Positions 14,103-14,615 of a stretch of 14,615 nucleotides of DNA are shown here, in pieces. Location: contig JAFQDR010000041.1 in NCBI GenBank assembly GCA_017415945.1, forward strand, positions 1-14,615, read 5' to 3'. A model generated the notes under the pieces. That model worked only from the letters and a program-made list of their open reading frames with translations. It did not search any database and was not told the DNA's origin. The translations under genes and the position numbers were made by a program. This stretch comes from Oscillospiraceae bacterium. GTDB taxonomy: Bacteria; Bacillota_A; Clostridia; Oscillospirales; Oscillospiraceae. Position 1 is the stretch's first letter. Each line of letters starts with the position of its first letter.

Positions 14103-14615
14103 TTAGTTCTGATCAGCGATAGCAGCCTGAGCAGCAGCCAGTCTTGCGATCGGAACACGGAAAGGAGAGCAAGATACATAGGTCAGGCCCAGCTTGTGGC
14201 AGAACTCAACAGATGTCGGGTCGCCGCCGTGCTCGCCGCAGATACCAACGTGCATCTCGGGACGAACAGCCTTACCATTCTTGATAGCCATTTCCATCAG
14301 CTTGCCAACGCCAGTCTGGTCGAGCTTAGCGAAGGGATCGTTCTCGAAGATCTTTGCATCATAGTAAGCGTTCAGGAACTTACCGGCATCGTCTCTGGAG
14401 AAGCCATAAGTCATCTGCGTCAGATCGTTTGTACCGAAGCAGAAGAACTCAGCTTCCTTAGCGATCTCATCAGCTGTCAGGCAAGCTCTCGGGATCTCGA
14501 TCATTGTACCAACCTCATACTTGAGATCAGCGCCAGCCTCAGCGATCACAGCATCAGCAGTTGCTACAACTACGTTCTTAACATACTTCAGCTCCTTGAT
14601 CTCGCCAACCAGGGG
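14103..14615 (-). CDS. ppdK: Pyruvate phosphate dikinase, C-terminal part
   Basis: The frame is open to the right edge, so only about the last 170 residues of a protein that is normally about 875 long are present. They belong to the PEP/pyruvate-binding TIM barrel: [14 protein letters not shown] at the edge, then [33 protein letters not shown] (metal and substrate binding), [15 protein letters not shown] with the catalytic Cys, and the end [20 protein letters not shown]. These motifs are nearly those of the Clostridium symbiosum enzyme. PPDK interconverts pyruvate, ATP and phosphate with PEP, AMP and pyrophosphate, and in anaerobes it often serves pyrophosphate-linked glycolysis. The GTG at 14549 is an internal Val codon, not a start. 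It is a housekeeping gene that anchors the right side of the accessory region. Confidence 0.97.
   Translation of the reverse strand, partial: PLVGEIKELKYVKNVVVATADAVIAEAGADLKYEVGTMIEIPRACLTADEIAKEAEFFCFGTNDLTQMTYGFSRDDAGKFLNAYYDAKIFENDPFAKLDQTGVGKLMEMAIKNGKAVRPEMHVGICGEHGGDPTSVEFCHKLGLTYVSCSPFRVPIARLAAAQAAIADQN

Noticed and set aside
1..14615. tRNA, rRNA or insertion sequence
   Set aside because: No cloverleaf with a conserved T-loop, no rRNA sequence and no transposase or inverted-repeat-bounded element was found by reading; a covariance search was not possible.

Overview
The window looks like a chromosomal segment of a low-to-mid GC Gram-positive anaerobe of the Clostridia, possibly Ruminococcus or another Oscillospiraceae. 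The basis is strong AGGAGG-type ribosome binding sites, TTGNNN-17-TATAAT promoters with an extended TGN, and a pyruvate phosphate dikinase (PPDK) gene of the anaerobe type at the right edge. The genus is a guess.

Region 1 (1-6660) is a defence-type segment. The left edge holds the 3' end of a JetB/MksE-like gene. It is translationally coupled to a complete 1434-residue SMC-like ATPase (JetC/MksB-like), the motor of a Wadjet-type plasmid/phage restriction complex. No JetD nuclease follows it: a long bidirectional terminator comes next, then, convergently, a DUF2075-type protein with an N-terminal PD-(D/E)XK nuclease and a C-terminal helicase. That protein seems to have lost a block of roughly 90 residues just before its Walker A motif.

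Region 2 (6661-8390) is a minus-strand operon: a uracil-DNA-glycosylase-like protein, then, overlapping it, a small PD-(D/E)XK nuclease-like protein, then a 36-codon stub that looks like the start of a SAM-dependent methyltransferase. The stub probably marks the edge where the Region 1 material joined older sequence.

Region 3 (8390-12930) is the most unusual part. Six plus-strand genes stand as single-gene units: a hypothetical, a GNAT, another hypothetical, two more GNATs and an HD-domain phosphohydrolase. They are separated by a recurring intergenic element in one orientation. The fullest copies contain a GCCGCACC/GGTGCGGC terminator hairpin, a second CCCC...GGGG hairpin and a promoter (TTGTGT, 17 bp, TATAAT). 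The elements are far more alike than the genes they separate, so this looks like a gene-cassette array with self-contained transcription units rather than a tandem duplication.

Region 4 (12931-14615) returns to ordinary content on the minus strand: a left-handed beta-helix acyltransferase and the C-terminal part of PPDK, the latter ending in a strong hairpin. The last intergenic element (12861-12930) has one hairpin suited to each of the two converging genes.
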